Below are positions 51,601 to 60,911 of a DNA stretch of 64,000 nucleotides, in pieces. The notes under the pieces were generated by a model that saw only the letters and a program-made list of their open reading frames with translations, was not told where the DNA came from and did not search any database. Within the stretch, counting starts at the first letter, position 1. Each line of letters starts with the position of its first letter. The position numbers were made by a program, and so were the translations under genes. This DNA comes from Streptomyces radiopugnans (GTDB lineage: Bacteria > Actinomycetota > Actinomycetes > Streptomycetales > Streptomycetaceae): contig NZ_FOET01000007.1 in assembly GCF_900110735.1 (NCBI RefSeq), forward strand, positions 1-64,000. The letters are read 5' to 3'.

Positions 51601-54600
51601 TCAGTCGGCGGCGGGCAGCAGCCGCCGTACGTGCGGGGGAAGGCGCAGGCTGGCCGGCGGCAGACCGTACCGGTCGAGGGCGCTCCGGAAGGCCGCCGCG
51701 TGCCCGCCGGCCGACGGGGGCTCCCCGGCCAGCACGAGCGCCGCGCTCAACCGGGCCTCGGTACGGGCGATCTCCACGGGCGCCCGCATCCCGCGGTACA
51801 GCGACAGCGCCTCGCGCAGCGCTCCGCACGCCTCCTCCGTCCGCCCGGCCCCGATCTCGGTGTCGCCCAGGCTCCGCAGTGCCTGCGCGGTGCCCGACGC
51901 CTCGTTGTGCGCCCGCAGCACCTCCAGCGCGGAGACCAGCGCGGAGCGTGCGCGGGGCCAGTCGTGCCCCAGGACGGCGACCAGGGCGCGCACCCGCTCC
52001 ACATGGGCCGCGCCGACCTCGTCGCCGATCCCGGCGGTGATGCGCCCGGCCTCCGCGAGCAGGCCCAGGGCCTCCGGCCCGTCCCCGCGGTCGGCGACGG
52101 CCTCCGCGCAGCGCAGCAGCATCACCACCCGGGTGCGGTCGGCCGCGGTGTGCCGCTCCAGGGCCCGCCGGTAGTGGTCCACGGCCCCGGCGGCGTCGCC
52201 CAGGTCGGCGAGGGTGTTGGCGAGCCCGGTCAGCGAGTACACCCGTGCGCGGTCGGACAGGTCCAGCCGCTCGCACTCGCGCACCGAGCGCCCGTAGTGC
52301 TCTGCGGCCTCCGGCAGCCGCCCCTTCAGGGCGGTCGCCTTGGCCACCTGCCAGGTCGCGTCCGCGACGATCTCCGGGTCGCCCAGGTCGCGGGCGGCGG
52401 CCAGGGCACGCTCGGCGGTCCGGAGGAGTTCTTCGTAGCGGTCCTGCTGGTACAGCGTCCAGCACAGCGCGAAGTACAGCCTGCAGAGCCTGCGGTCGCC
52501 GGCGGCGTCCTCGCCCCAGCAGCCGATCGCGGTGCGGACGACCTCCTCGCGCTCCTTCTCGTAGAAGCGCAGCAGCAGGTGGCCGCCGACCTGGAGGGCC
52601 AGGTCGGCGGCCAGCTCCGGACGGCGCAGCCGCGCGGCCAGGGAGACCGCGGAGATCAGGTTCGCCTGCTCGGCGGAGAACCAGTCGGCGGGCCGCCTCC
52701 GGGCGGCCCGCGCCGCGTCGGCCGGCGGTTCGCCCGCGCCCTCGACGGGGTCCAGGGCGCCGCCGTGGCCCAGCCGTTCCGCCGCCCGGGAGGCCAGCGC
52801 CGCCCAGGCCCGCAGCACCCGCAGGACGGCGGCCTCGCGTTCGGCGGGGGAGTCCTCGGCCAGGGCCCGCTCCGCCGCGAAGTCGTGGACGAGGACGTGG
52901 AGCCGGAAGCGCGGCTGGCCTGCCCGGTCCGTCCCGACGGCTTCCAGCAGATGGCGCTCGACCAGCTGGTCGGTGAGCCGGTCGGCCGTGCCGTCGGGCC
53001 GCCCGGCCAGCACGCCGAGGACCCAGGCGGGCACACTGCGCGTGTCCAGCAGCCCCAGCCTGCGCAGGGCGGTGCGCAGATCGGGCGCGAGGGACCGGTA
53101 GCCCAGGGCGATGCCGGCACGTACGTCCAGATCGCCGACGGCGAGCTGGTCCAGCCGCCGCCGGTGCCGCGCCAGACGGTCGCGGAAGCCGCCGATCGTC
53201 CAGTCGGGCCGGGCCGCCAGCCGGGCGCCCGCGATGCACAGGGCCAGCGGCAGATGGCCGCACAGCCGGGCCACCTCCGCGGTGGCGGCGGGTTCGGCGG
53301 CGGTGCGCCCGGTGCCCACCAGACGGGTCAGCAGCAGGACGGCGTCCTGGGGGGCGAGGGTGGACACGGTGAACGTACGGGCTCCGGCGAGGGCCGTCAG
53401 CCGCCGGCGGGAGGTGGCCAGTACGGCGCAGTCGGCGGTGCCGGGCAGCAGCGGGCGCAGCTGGGCCTCGTCGCGCACGTCGTCCAGGAGCAGGAGCACC
53501 CGGCGCCCGGCGAGCCGGCTGCGCAGCTCGGCGGTCCGCTCCTCGGGGTCGGCGGGGATGTCCTGGCCGTCCGCGCCCAGGCCGCGCAGCAGCCGGGCCG
53601 CCGTGTCGTACGGGTCGGCGGGCGTCTCCTGGGAGCCGCGCAGATCGGCGTGGAGCTGGCCCCCGGGGAACTCGTCGGCCAGCGCGTGCCCGGCGTGCAG
53701 GGCGGCCGCGGTCTTCCCCGCGCCGCCCGGCCCGGTCAGCACCACCACGGGCACGGTGATGCCGCCGCCGCGCAGGGCCGCCCGTACGCCGTTCAGCAGC
53801 CGGCCGCGCCCGTACAGACTCCCCGTCACCGCGGGCAGCTGGCGGGGGACCGGTGAGGGTGGCGCAGGCGGTGAGGAGGGCGCGGGCGGCGCGGTCCGCG
53901 CCGCCGCCACCGGTGCCGCCTCCGCCGGGGCGTCCGCCGGCTCCGCCGGCCCTCCGCGGCGTTCCCGCCGGACGGCCCCCGCGCCGCCCGGACCGTCCGC
54001 TCCGTCCGGCGCGCCGACCGCCGCTCCCTCGAGGATCCGCCGGTGCAGCTCGCGCAGCTGCGCCCCCGGCCCGACGCCCAGGTCGTCGCCGAGCCTGCGG
54101 TACGCCTCGCGGTAGCAGGCCAGCGCGTCGGCGCGCCGCCCCTGTCCCGCGAGCGCGAGCATCCGTCTTCGGTACAGGTCCTCGCGGTGGGGCTGCCGGG
54201 CGAGGAGCGGATCGACCTCCGCGAGCACCCGCTCGTACTCGCCCAGGGCCAGCCGTGCGTCCAGCAGGGCCTCCACGGTCCGCCACCGCTCCTCCTCCAG
54301 CCCCTGGCGCGCGGCCGGGACGAAGGGCTCCGAGCAACCGCTGAGCGCCGTGCCGCGCCAGCAGCCGAGAGCGGCGGAGAGCAGCTCCGCCGCCCGGCCG
54401 AACCGCCCCGCCTCCGCCTCGCCGCGGCCCCGGGAGGCGTGGTCGCGGAAGACGGCGAGGTCGGTGGTGTGCGTTCCGGACCTGAGCAGATAGCCGCCGT
54501 CGGTGGTCACCAGCGCCTCGCGCCCCGCACCGCCCGCATCCGTCCGCAGCCGCCGCCGCAACCCGCTGACCAGGTTGTACACCTGGGCACGGGCGCTGCC

Positions 54601-54765
54601 GGGAGGGTCCTCCCACAGCAGGTCGACGATGCGGTCGTGGGGGAGCACGTATCCGGTGTTGAGCACGAGCAGCGCCAGCAGGGATCTCTCACGGCCGGCG
54701 CGCGGGCCCAGCCGCGCGCCGTCGTGCCGTCGTATCTCCACCGGCCCCAGGATTCCCAACTCCAC
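51601..54765 (-). CDS. AfsR/SARP-type transcriptional regulator with NB-ARC and TPR domains
   Basis: 1,054-residue AfsR-like regulator. The OmpR-type winged helix (residues 1-95, LGILGPVEIRRHDG... LPHDRIVDLLWEDPPGSARAQVYNLVSGLRRRL) is followed by a bacterial transcriptional activation domain (about 100-245). A disordered linker leads to an NB-ARC ATPase with Walker A GPGGAGKTAAAL near residue 350 and LLLLDDV, then a TPR-like C-terminal half from about 690. Such proteins activate secondary-metabolism or morphogenesis genes. GTG at 54763-54765 with AAAGGAGG nine bases upstream. No biosynthetic cluster is in the window, so the target is unknown. Confidence 0.95.
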   Translation of the reverse strand: MELGILGPVEIRRHDGARLGPRAGRERSLLALLVLNTGYVLPHDRIVDLLWEDPPGSARAQVYNLVSGLRRRLRTDAGGAGREALVTTDGGYLLRSGTHTTDLAVFRDHASRGRGEAEAGRFGRAAELLSAALGCWRGTALSGCSEPFVPAARQGLEEERWRTVEALLDARLALGEYERVLAEVDPLLARQPHREDLYRRRMLALAGQGRRADALACYREAYRRLGDDLGVGPGAQLRELHRRILEGAAVGAPDGADGPGGAGAVRRERRGGPAEPADAPAEAAPVAAARTAPPAPSSPPAPPSPVPRQLPAVTGSLYGRGRLLNGVRAALRGGGITVPVVVLTGPGGAGKTAAALHAGHALADEFPGGQLHADLRGSQETPADPYDTAARLLRGLGADGQDIPADPEERTAELRSRLAGRRVLLLLDDVRDEAQLRPLLPGTADCAVLATSRRRLTALAGARTFTVSTLAPQDAVLLLTRLVGTGRTAAEPAATAEVARLCGHLPLALCIAGARLAARPDWTIGGFRDRLARHRRRLDQLAVGDLDVRAGIALGYRSLAPDLRTALRRLGLLDTRSVPAWVLGVLAGRPDGTADRLTDQLVERHLLEAVGTDRAGQPRFRLHVLVHDFAAERALAEDSPAEREAAVLRVLRAWAALASRAAERLGHGGALDPVEGAGEPPADAARAARRRPADWFSAEQANLISAVSLAARLRRPELAADLALQVGGHLLLRFYEKEREEVVRTAIGCWGEDAAGDRRLCRLYFALCWTLYQQDRYEELLRTAERALAAARDLGDPEIVADATWQVAKATALKGRLPEAAEHYGRSVRECERLDLSDRARVYSLTGLANTLADLGDAAGAVDHYRRALERHTAADRTRVVMLLRCAEAVADRGDGPEALGLLAEAGRITAGIGDEVGAAHVERVRALVAVLGHDWPRARSALVSALEVLRAHNEASGTAQALRSLGDTEIGAGRTEEACGALREALSLYRGMRAPVEIARTEARLSAALVLAGEPPSAGGHAAAFRSALDRYGLPPASLRLPPHVRRLLPAAD

Positions 54766-54920
54766 TCGTACGAGCCTCCTTTCGCGTACCGGACGGCCGC
54801 GGCCGGCCGCCGAGACCGGTGGGCCATACCTTCCCCGGCAGTTGTGGCATGTACACGAAGGCGAGGTGTCGGCTCGCCGAGGAACGGGGGACACCGCGCC
54901 GGGCCGTACACCGGACCGTA

Positions 54921-54956
54921 CGCCGGGCGGGCCCCGGTCCCGGGGCCCGCCCGGCG
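54921..54956 (-). terminator. Hairpin terminator of the TioE-type gene
   Basis: 17-bp perfect arms CGCCGGGCGGGCCCCGG and complement with a minimal loop, 50 bp beyond the MerR-type gene on the minus strand. Confidence 0.8.
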
Positions 54957-55006
54957 CGCTGATCGCACCGTCGACGGCCCCCGCCCTCCGGTCGGCGGCC
55001 GAGGTC

Positions 55007-55750
55007 TCATCCGCGTTCCCGGAGGTACGCCTCCAGTTCGGCGGCCCCGGCCAGCATCGCCCGCGAGCGGGCGGACAGCCGGCCGTGCCAGTCGCGCAGC
55101 ACGGCCTCCAGCGGCTCCAGCCCGCCGGCCGCCCGCACCCGGTCGATCAGCGGGGCGATCTGCTCCAGCGGATGGCCGCCCCGCCTGAGCTGGTGGACCA
55201 GCCGGGCGTCCCGTACGGCGTCCTCGCCGTAGACGCGGTACCCGGTCCGCGGGTCGCGGTGCGGGCGGACCAGCCCGGCGCGCTCCCATTTGCGCAGTGT
55301 CGCGGGCCGGATGCCGAGCTTCCCGGCCAGCGGCCCGATGAACGTGCTGCCGGAGCCGGATGCCGCGTCCCGCCCCGGCCCCGCACTGCGCCCGGCTTCG
55401 GGTTCCAGATCGCGCAGGGCGCTCTCCACGGCCCGGAGGGTCCGCCGGTCCTCGAGGAGCTGGGCGTGGCTCTCGTCGACGAGGCGGAACGCCTCCTCGT
55501 CCGCACCCTCGTTCACCGCACGCATGATCGCCGTCGCCCCCTGATGGCCGTGGCCGGGCACCAGGGCGAGGAAGGTGCGCAGCGCCCGCGCGTGCAGCGG
55601 GGTGTAGGTGCGGTAGCCGTGGGGCGTGCGGTCGGCGGCCGGGAGGATGCCGGCCGCCTCGTAGTTCCTGACCGCCTGCGTGGACAGACCGTGCCCGCGC
55701 GCCAGATCGACCGGCCTGAGCCGCTTGCCGCTTTGAAGGTTTCGCGCCAT
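55007..55750 (-). CDS. TioE-type double-MerR transcriptional regulator
   Basis: 247-residue regulator with two MerR-type helix-turn-helix units: LRPVDLARGHGLSTQAVRNYEAAGILPAADRTPHGYRTY (about 12-52) and IGPLAGKLGIRPATLRKWERAGLVRPHRDPRTGYRVY (about 138-174). This arrangement is the TioE family, named for the thiocoraline-cluster regulator. It is 58 bp from, and divergent to, an erythromycin-esterase-like gene, the usual place for a resistance-gene regulator. ATG at 55748-55750. Confidence 0.9.
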   Translation of the reverse strand: MARNLQSGKRLRPVDLARGHGLSTQAVRNYEAAGILPAADRTPHGYRTYTPLHARALRTFLALVPGHGHQGATAIMRAVNEGADEEAFRLVDESHAQLLEDRRTLRAVESALRDLEPEAGRSAGPGRDAASGSGSTFIGPLAGKLGIRPATLRKWERAGLVRPHRDPRTGYRVYGEDAVRDARLVHQLRRGGHPLEQIAPLIDRVRAAGGLEPLEAVLRDWHGRLSARSRAMLAGAAELEAYLRERG

Positions 55751-55808
55751 GTGGCCGACGTTATCGCGGAAAAGTCTCCACCGAGGGTTCAACGATAGCG
55801 TTGAGGCC
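55751..55808. promoter_or_regulatory. Divergent promoter region with CAACG dyad
   Basis: 58 bp between the TioE-type gene and the erythromycin-esterase-like gene. It contains CAACGATAGCGTTG (55790-55803), a 5-4-5 dyad directly before the esterase start, as MerR-type regulators would bind. Confidence 0.6.
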
Positions 55809-57059
55809 ATGGTTACCGACACCAAGGACACCGCCCATCCCGTCGAGGCCGCCGCCGTCATGGGGATGCTCCCCGGCCGGCCCCGGCTGCTCGCACTGGG
55901 CGAGCCCACCCACGGCGAGGGCGCGCTGCTGGATCTGCGCAACGAACTGTTCCGGCAACTCGTCGAGGAGGAGGGCCACCGGACGATCGCGGTCGAGAGC
56001 GACTGCATGGCGGGCCTGATCGTGGACGACTACGTCACCTCCGGCACGGGCACCCTCGATCAGGTCGTGGAGAGCGGATTCAGCCACGGCTGGGGGGCCT
56101 TCCCGGCCAACCGCGAACTCGTGCGGTGGATGCGCGCCCGCAACGTCCGCGTCGCCGAGGAGGGCAGGCCCGCGTCCGACCGGCTCCGCTTCGCCGGTTT
56201 CGACGGCCCGCTGGAGATCACCCACGCCGCGAGCCCCCGGCAGGCCCTCACCGCACTCCACGGCTACCTGGCGGCCCATGTGGACGCGGACCTGCTCCCC
56301 TGCACCGCGCGGACGCTCGACCGCCTGCTCGGCCCCGACGACCGGTGGACCGACCCCGCCGCGATGACGGACCCGTCCCGCTCCGCGGGGCGGTCGGCCG
56401 AGACCGGCAGGCTGAGACTGCTCGCCGACGATCTGGTGGCGCTGCTGGAGGAGCGGACGCCGCACCTGATCACGGCGACCTCGCGGGAGGAATGGGACCG
56501 GGCGCGCCTGTACGGGCGTACCGCGACCGGGCTGCTCCGCTACCACCGGCGGATGGCCGACACCTCACCGAACCGCCTGGCGCGACTGACGAGCCTGCGG
56601 GATTCGATGATGGCCGGCAACCTCCTCGCCCTCGCCGAACGGGGTCCGGTGTTCGTCCACGCCCACAACGCCCATCTCCAGCGGCACGAGAGCAGGATGC
56701 GGATGGGCGGCAGGCCGCTGGAGTGGTGGAGCGCGGGCGCACTGGTGAGCGCCCGGCTCGGGAAGGAGTACGCCTTCGTGGCCACGGCCCTGGGCACGAT
56801 CCGGCACCGGGGGGTGGACACCCCGCCGCCGGACACCCTCGAAGGGCTCCTGTACGCGGTCCCTCGGGACCGCTTCCTCATCGACGCCCGGCGGCTGGCC
56901 GCAGCCCTCGGCAGCACGCGTCCCGAGCCCCGTGTGTCCCCCTGGTTCGGCTACGCCCCCCTCGACCCGGCCCATCTGGCGGACAGCGACGGCGTCGTGT
57001 TCGTCAAGGACGTCCCGCGAAGCCGACCGCCCGCAGGGCCCGTGTCCCCGCGGGGGTGA
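55809..57059 (+). CDS. Erythromycin-esterase family protein
   Basis: 416-residue EreA/EreB-superfamily hydrolase. It has LALGEPTHGEGALLDLRNELF (E32, H35 of the active site), AVESD (E63), FAGFDGPLEIT, and VFVHAHNAHLQRHESRM, matching the conserved His regions. True Ere enzymes open macrolide lactones, but many members have other substrates. Gene pairing with a TioE-type regulator supports a resistance or inducible function. ATG at 55809. Confidence 0.88.
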   Translation: MVTDTKDTAHPVEAAAVMGMLPGRPRLLALGEPTHGEGALLDLRNELFRQLVEEEGHRTIAVESDCMAGLIVDDYVTSGTGTLDQVVESGFSHGWGAFPANRELVRWMRARNVRVAEEGRPASDRLRFAGFDGPLEITHAASPRQALTALHGYLAAHVDADLLPCTARTLDRLLGPDDRWTDPAAMTDPSRSAGRSAETGRLRLLADDLVALLEERTPHLITATSREEWDRARLYGRTATGLLRYHRRMADTSPNRLARLTSLRDSMMAGNLLALAERGPVFVHAHNAHLQRHESRMRMGGRPLEWWSAGALVSARLGKEYAFVATALGTIRHRGVDTPPPDTLEGLLYAVPRDRFLIDARRLAAALGSTRPEPRVSPWFGYAPLDPAHLADSDGVVFVKDVPRSRPPAGPVSPRG

Positions 57060-57077
57060 CACCCTCCGCGCAGCCGG

Positions 57078-57111
57078 TCCTCCTGCGGCGGAACGGTCCG
57101 CCGCAGGAGGA
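57078..57111 (+). terminator. Hairpin after the erythromycin-esterase gene
   Basis: 15-bp perfect stem TCCTCCTGCGGCGGA with ACGG loop, 18 bp after the stop. Confidence 0.8.
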
Positions 57112-57141
57112 AGGGGCTCGCGGATCGTGGCGCACGGGCCC

Positions 57142-57188
57142 TTTCCAGATGCCCGTGCCGCTTCTAGGGTCTAGGTCGGTAAGCGCTT
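57142..57188 (+). promoter_or_regulatory. Promoter with LacI-type operator for the oxidoreductase operon
   Basis: TTTCCA (57142-57147), 17 bp, TAGGGT (57165-57170), then AAGCGCTT (57181-57188), the core half-sites of LacI-family operators, at about +4 to +11. Suggests sugar-inducible expression. No LacI gene is in the window. Confidence 0.6.
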
Positions 57189-57224
57189 TCTGCCGCCGTC
57201 GGCCACCGAAGGAGCCCGAACCCG

Positions 57225-58379
57225 ATGCCCCCGGTCACCCAACGCCTCCGCGCCGCCGTCGTCGGCGCCGGAGCCATCGCCACCGTCGGCCATCTGCCGG
57301 CCCTCGAGGCCCACGCGGACGAGGTCGAGCCGGTCGCCGTCGTCGACGTGGACGCCGGACGGCTGGACGCCTTCCGCGCGCAGGCCGGCACCGCAGTGGC
57401 GGGCTACACCGACCTGGACCGGATGCTGGAGCGGGAGAGACCCGACCTGGTGCTGATCGGCACCCCGCCCTCCCTCCACCGGGAGCAGACGACGGCCGCC
57501 CTGCGCGCCGGCGCGTGGGTGCTGTGCGAGAAGCCGCTGTGCCTCTCCCTCGCCGAGTACGACGAGATCGCCGCCGCCGAGGGAACGCGGGAGGAGGGCG
57601 GCCCGTACGCCACCGTCCTCTTCCAGCACCGCTACGGCTCCGGCGCCGTCCACGCCCGCGAACTGCTCGCCTCCGGCGCACTGGGCGCCCCGCTCGTCGC
57701 CCACTGCCAGACCACCTGGTACCGCGACGCCGCCTACTACTCCGCCCCCTGGCGCGGCCGGTGGGCCACCGAGGGCGGCGGCCCCACGATGGGCCACGGC
57801 ATCCACCAGACGGACCTGCTGCTGCACCTGCTCGGCGACTGGGCCGAGGTGCGGGCCATGGCCGGACGCCTGGTGCACGACGTGGAGAGCGAGGACGTCT
57901 CCACCGCCCTGGTCCGCTTCGAAAGCGGCGCGATGGCCACCGTCGTCAACAGCGTCCTGTCCCCTCAGGAGACCAGCCGCATACGGATCGACTGCGCCGA
58001 CGCCACCGTCGAACTCACCCATCTGTACGGGCACTCCAACGACGACTGGGTCTACACGCCCGCCCCCCACGTGGTGTCGGCCCCCGGCGGAGCCGACCGC
58101 GTCCGCGCCTGGCGCACCCCGGCGGCCGACCTGCCCAGTTCCCACACCGCCCAGCTCGCGGCCGTACTCGCCGCCCGGCGCGCGGGCGTCCGGCCGCCCG
58201 GCAGCGGCCACGAGGCCCGCCGCACGGTGGAGTTCACCGCCGCCCTGTACAAGGCCGCCTTCACCGGGCGCCCGGTACGCGCCGGCGAGATCGCCCCCGG
58301 CGACCCGTACTACACCGCCATGCACGGCGGCCACCCCGACTGGGCGCCGCGCACCTCCCCGGCGGAGGCGGCCCGATGA
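57225..58379 (+). CDS. Gfo/Idh/MocA oxidoreductase
   Basis: 384-residue NAD(P)-binding dehydrogenase. Rossmann GAGAIATVGHLPAL, EKP motif VLCEKPLCLS near residue 107, and GGGPTMGHGIHQTDLLLHLLGDW in the C-terminal domain with the catalytic histidine candidate. Likely acts on inositol or a sugar acid. ATG at 57225 follows GAAGGAGCCCGAACCCG. Stop overlaps the next start (ATGA), so the two are translated together. Confidence 0.92.
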   Translation: MPPVTQRLRAAVVGAGAIATVGHLPALEAHADEVEPVAVVDVDAGRLDAFRAQAGTAVAGYTDLDRMLERERPDLVLIGTPPSLHREQTTAALRAGAWVLCEKPLCLSLAEYDEIAAAEGTREEGGPYATVLFQHRYGSGAVHARELLASGALGAPLVAHCQTTWYRDAAYYSAPWRGRWATEGGGPTMGHGIHQTDLLLHLLGDWAEVRAMAGRLVHDVESEDVSTALVRFESGAMATVVNSVLSPQETSRIRIDCADATVELTHLYGHSNDDWVYTPAPHVVSAPGGADRVRAWRTPAADLPSSHTAQLAAVLAARRAGVRPPGSGHEARRTVEFTAALYKAAFTGRPVRAGEIAPGDPYYTAMHGGHPDWAPRTSPAEAAR

Positions 58380-59320
58380 GCGCGCCGCTGAACGTCACCC
58401 ACGTCCACGGCGAGCGGATCTCCGTCTCCTGCGGCGCGGTGGAGCTGATGGCCTACGTCTACCGGCCCGACCCGGACGCCTTCGAGTCCCGCAAGCCGTA
58501 CGCCCACCCCCTGCGCACCCTGGCCGGCCGCACCGTCACCGGCTACCGGCCCAGCGACCACCGCTGGCACAAGGGGCTGCAGATGACCGCCAGCCATCTG
58601 TCCGGGCAGAACTTCTGGGGCGGCAACTCCTACGTCCACGGCCGCGGTTACCTGCCGCTGCGCGACCGGGTGGGGTGGATGCGGCACGACGCCTTCGACG
58701 CGGTGGACGTCCTCGGCCCGGACGGGGACCGGGTGCGCATGGCCGAACGGCTGACGTGGATCGAGAACGGCGGGCGGGAGTGGGCCCGGGAGACGCGGAC
58801 CGTCGAGGTGCACTCGGCCGAGCCCGAGGAGGGCGCCTGGGCGCTGGACTGGTCGATCCGCCTCACCAACATCCGCGCCGAGCCGCTGGTGTTCGGCTCC
58901 CCGACCACCGCCGGGCGCGAGATGGCCGGCTACACCGGCCTCCACTGGCGCGGCCCGCGCGATCTCACCGGCGGCGACGTCCTCGGCCCCGGCGGCCGGG
59001 GCGGGAAGGGGGAGGCCGGCGCCGCGGCCATGATGGGCACGCGGGCACCCTGGCTGGCCTTCACCGCCGAACGCGACGCGGTGGACGCGCACACCACCCT
59101 GGTCTTCGCCCACGCGCCCGAGAACGACGGCGCCATCCACGCCTCCCACTGGTTCGTACGATCCGAGCCGACCCCGGTCGTGGCCTTCTCCTGGGCCTTC
59201 TTCGAGGAGTTCGAGCTGCCGCCGGGCGAGAGCTTCGCCTACCGCTACCGCGTGGTGATCGCGGACGGCGCGTGGGACGGCGACCGGGTGGAGTCCTGGC
59301 TCGGGGCGCACGGGTGGTGA
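58376..59320 (+). CDS. DUF6807 / PmoA-like protein
   Basis: 314-residue soluble beta-rich protein. The segment RKPYAHPLRTLAGRTVTGYRP.DHRWHKGLQM, then SGQNFWGGNSYVHGRGYL, marks the DUF6807 family (annotated methane oxygenase PmoA), which in actinomycetes is typically paired with Gfo/Idh oxidoreductases. The enzymatic role is unknown. Overlaps the preceding gene by 4 bp and shares its LacI-type promoter. Confidence 0.88.
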   Translation: MSAPLNVTHVHGERISVSCGAVELMAYVYRPDPDAFESRKPYAHPLRTLAGRTVTGYRPSDHRWHKGLQMTASHLSGQNFWGGNSYVHGRGYLPLRDRVGWMRHDAFDAVDVLGPDGDRVRMAERLTWIENGGREWARETRTVEVHSAEPEEGAWALDWSIRLTNIRAEPLVFGSPTTAGREMAGYTGLHWRGPRDLTGGDVLGPGGRGGKGEAGAAAMMGTRAPWLAFTAERDAVDAHTTLVFAHAPENDGAIHASHWFVRSEPTPVVAFSWAFFEEFELPPGESFAYRYRVVIADGAWDGDRVESWLGAHGW

Positions 59321-59390
59321 GCGCACGGATGGTGGGCGCGGGGGTGTTGGGCGCACGCCCCGTCCGCGGGACGGCACGCCGGCGCGCCCG

Positions 59391-60173
59391 TCAGGTGCGC
59401 GCCTCCAGGTCGCGCCGGGTGTCGTCGCCGTACACGCCCTCCTCGTCCCCCCGGATGCCGTACCACTGCTGGTAGCGGGCGACGGCCTCGGCGACCTCGG
59501 CGTCGTAGCGGCCGTCGACGTCGCCGCCGGGGTAGACGTCCTGGATCTGGCGCAGCCGCCGCTGGAGCTCCGCCACCTCCGGACCGCTGTCGCCCTCCCG
59601 CAGCATGCCCGACGCGGGGCTCCGCGACTGCTGGGAGGCGGGGTTGGGCGGCGGCGCGGCGGACGCCGGCGGAGTGGGGACCGGCTGCGCGGGCCCGGAC
59701 GGCGTGTTGTCCGGAGCGGTGGCGGGCGTGGAGGGGGCGGAGGCCTCGGGTTCCGGAGAGCCGGACGCGGACGGCGGGTCGTCCGGCCCGGAGTCCGCCG
59801 GCTCCGAGGAGGGAGGCGGGCCGCCGGACAGCGGCGTACGCGGGTCGGCGGGCGTCAGGACACCGGAGACCACCAGCAGGGTCGCCAGGGCGGAACCGAT
59901 CGCGCCGGTCGTCAGGACCAGGGCGGTGGTGCGCGGACCGCGGCGCCCGGTCAGGAAGCCCGTGCGCGGTTCGGGGGGTGCGACGGACTCGGCCGGCGCG
60001 GCCGGACCGTCCGGGCCGGAGCCGCCGGCCTCCGCGTCCCGCGGACCGGCCCCGGACACGCCGCCGGGCCGCCGTGGTGTGTCCGGTTCCGGACGGTCCC
60101 ACGGGCCCAGGGACCGCGGCCGCCCGGCGGCCTGACGGCGAGACTGCGGCCTCGGGTCGGGACGCAACGCCAT
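59391..60173 (-). CDS. Membrane-anchored peptidoglycan-binding protein
   Basis: 260 residues: basic, disordered N-terminus (about 1-85), one transmembrane helix (about 86-106, ALVLTTGAIGSALATLLVVSG), a long Pro/Ser/Ala linker, and a C-terminal PG_binding_1 domain (about 198-258, PEVAELQRRLRQIQDVYPGGDVDGRYDAEVAEAVARYQQW). It is anchored facing the cell wall. ATG at 60171-60173 after AGGAGGGGGAG, and the upstream frame is not needed. Confidence 0.88.
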   Translation of the reverse strand: MALRPDPRPQSRRQAAGRPRSLGPWDRPEPDTPRRPGGVSGAGPRDAEAGGSGPDGPAAPAESVAPPEPRTGFLTGRRGPRTTALVLTTGAIGSALATLLVVSGVLTPADPRTPLSGGPPPSSEPADSGPDDPPSASGSPEPEASAPSTPATAPDNTPSGPAQPVPTPPASAAPPPNPASQQSRSPASGMLREGDSGPEVAELQRRLRQIQDVYPGGDVDGRYDAEVAEAVARYQQWYGIRGDEEGVYGDDTRRDLEART

Positions 60174-60425
60174 CTCCCCCTCCTGTTCCTCCCCCGCACC
60201 CGCACGGCGGGGCGCGAAGGGGACCGCCGTGCGCCCGCGCGAACGCTCCGCGGCCGGTGCGTACCCCACCGCACCGCAGAGTACGCGGTCGCTCACGGAT
60301 GGTCCCCGGAAAGGACCTTACTCGGTCACCGCCGCACCGGAGCCGGTCGTGCGCCGCCGGTGCACGGCTTCTTCACGTCTTCCCCCGGCCGGGCCGCTCC
60401 CGGCGCCCGGGGCGCTCGAGGACGG

Positions 60426-60884
60426 TCAGGGGGCGCCGGAGGCGTCGAGGTAGACCCATGCGCCGGCGTGCCGCACGAAGCGGCTGTGCTCTTCCAGGAC
60501 CCCCTCGCGCCCCCGCTCGGTGAAGTGGGCGCGGAAGGAGACGGTCCCCTCGTTGTGGAAGGGACTGCCGCCGGTGGCGCCGAGGACCTCCAGCCGGCGC
60601 CACCGGGTCTCCGGGTCCGGCTCCAGCCGCTCCGGCGCGGTGTCCGGATGCCAGGTGCGCAGCAGATACGCCCGGTCGCGCACGGCGAAGGCGCTGTAGC
60701 GGGAGCGCATCAGGGCCTCGGCGGTGGGAGCGGCGGCCGGGCCCCGGTGGAACCGGCCGCAGCAGTCGGCGTAGGGGGCGGGCAGCCCGCACGGGCAGGG
60801 CGCGCCGGGGGAGAGGGGAAGGGAGGAAGGGGCGGGCGAGGCGGAGGGAGCCTTCTGGCGCGGACGGGATCGGCGTCGGGACAT
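60426..60884 (-). CDS. YchJ-family protein with SEC-C motif
   Basis: 152-residue protein. The N-terminal basic segment leads to a cysteine cluster PCPCGLPAPYADCCGRFH, the SEC-C zinc motif, followed by a DUF of the YchJ/UPF0225 type (LMRSRYSAFAVRDRAYLLRTWHPDTAP...). Function unknown. GGAGG lies only one base from the ATG, an unusually short spacer. The Tn3-like element begins 23 bp upstream of this start, so the ancestral promoter has been displaced. Confidence 0.85.
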   Translation of the reverse strand: MSRRRSRPRQKAPSASPAPSSLPLSPGAPCPCGLPAPYADCCGRFHRGPAAAPTAEALMRSRYSAFAVRDRAYLLRTWHPDTAPERLEPDPETRWRRLEVLGATGGSPFHNEGTVSFRAHFTERGREGVLEEHSRFVRHAGAWVYLDASGAP

Positions 60885-60911
60885 GCCTCCATGGTGACTG
60901 CTGTGCGGGGT

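Noticed and set aside
48017..54616. A 6.6-kb open frame on the minus strand extending upstream of the second DUF4139 gene
   Set aside because: Only 48017-50191 has family similarity and a ribosome site. The rest runs antisense to the extensin-like gene and out of frame through the SARP gene, and reads as Arg/Ala/Gly-rich noise typical of high-GC DNA.
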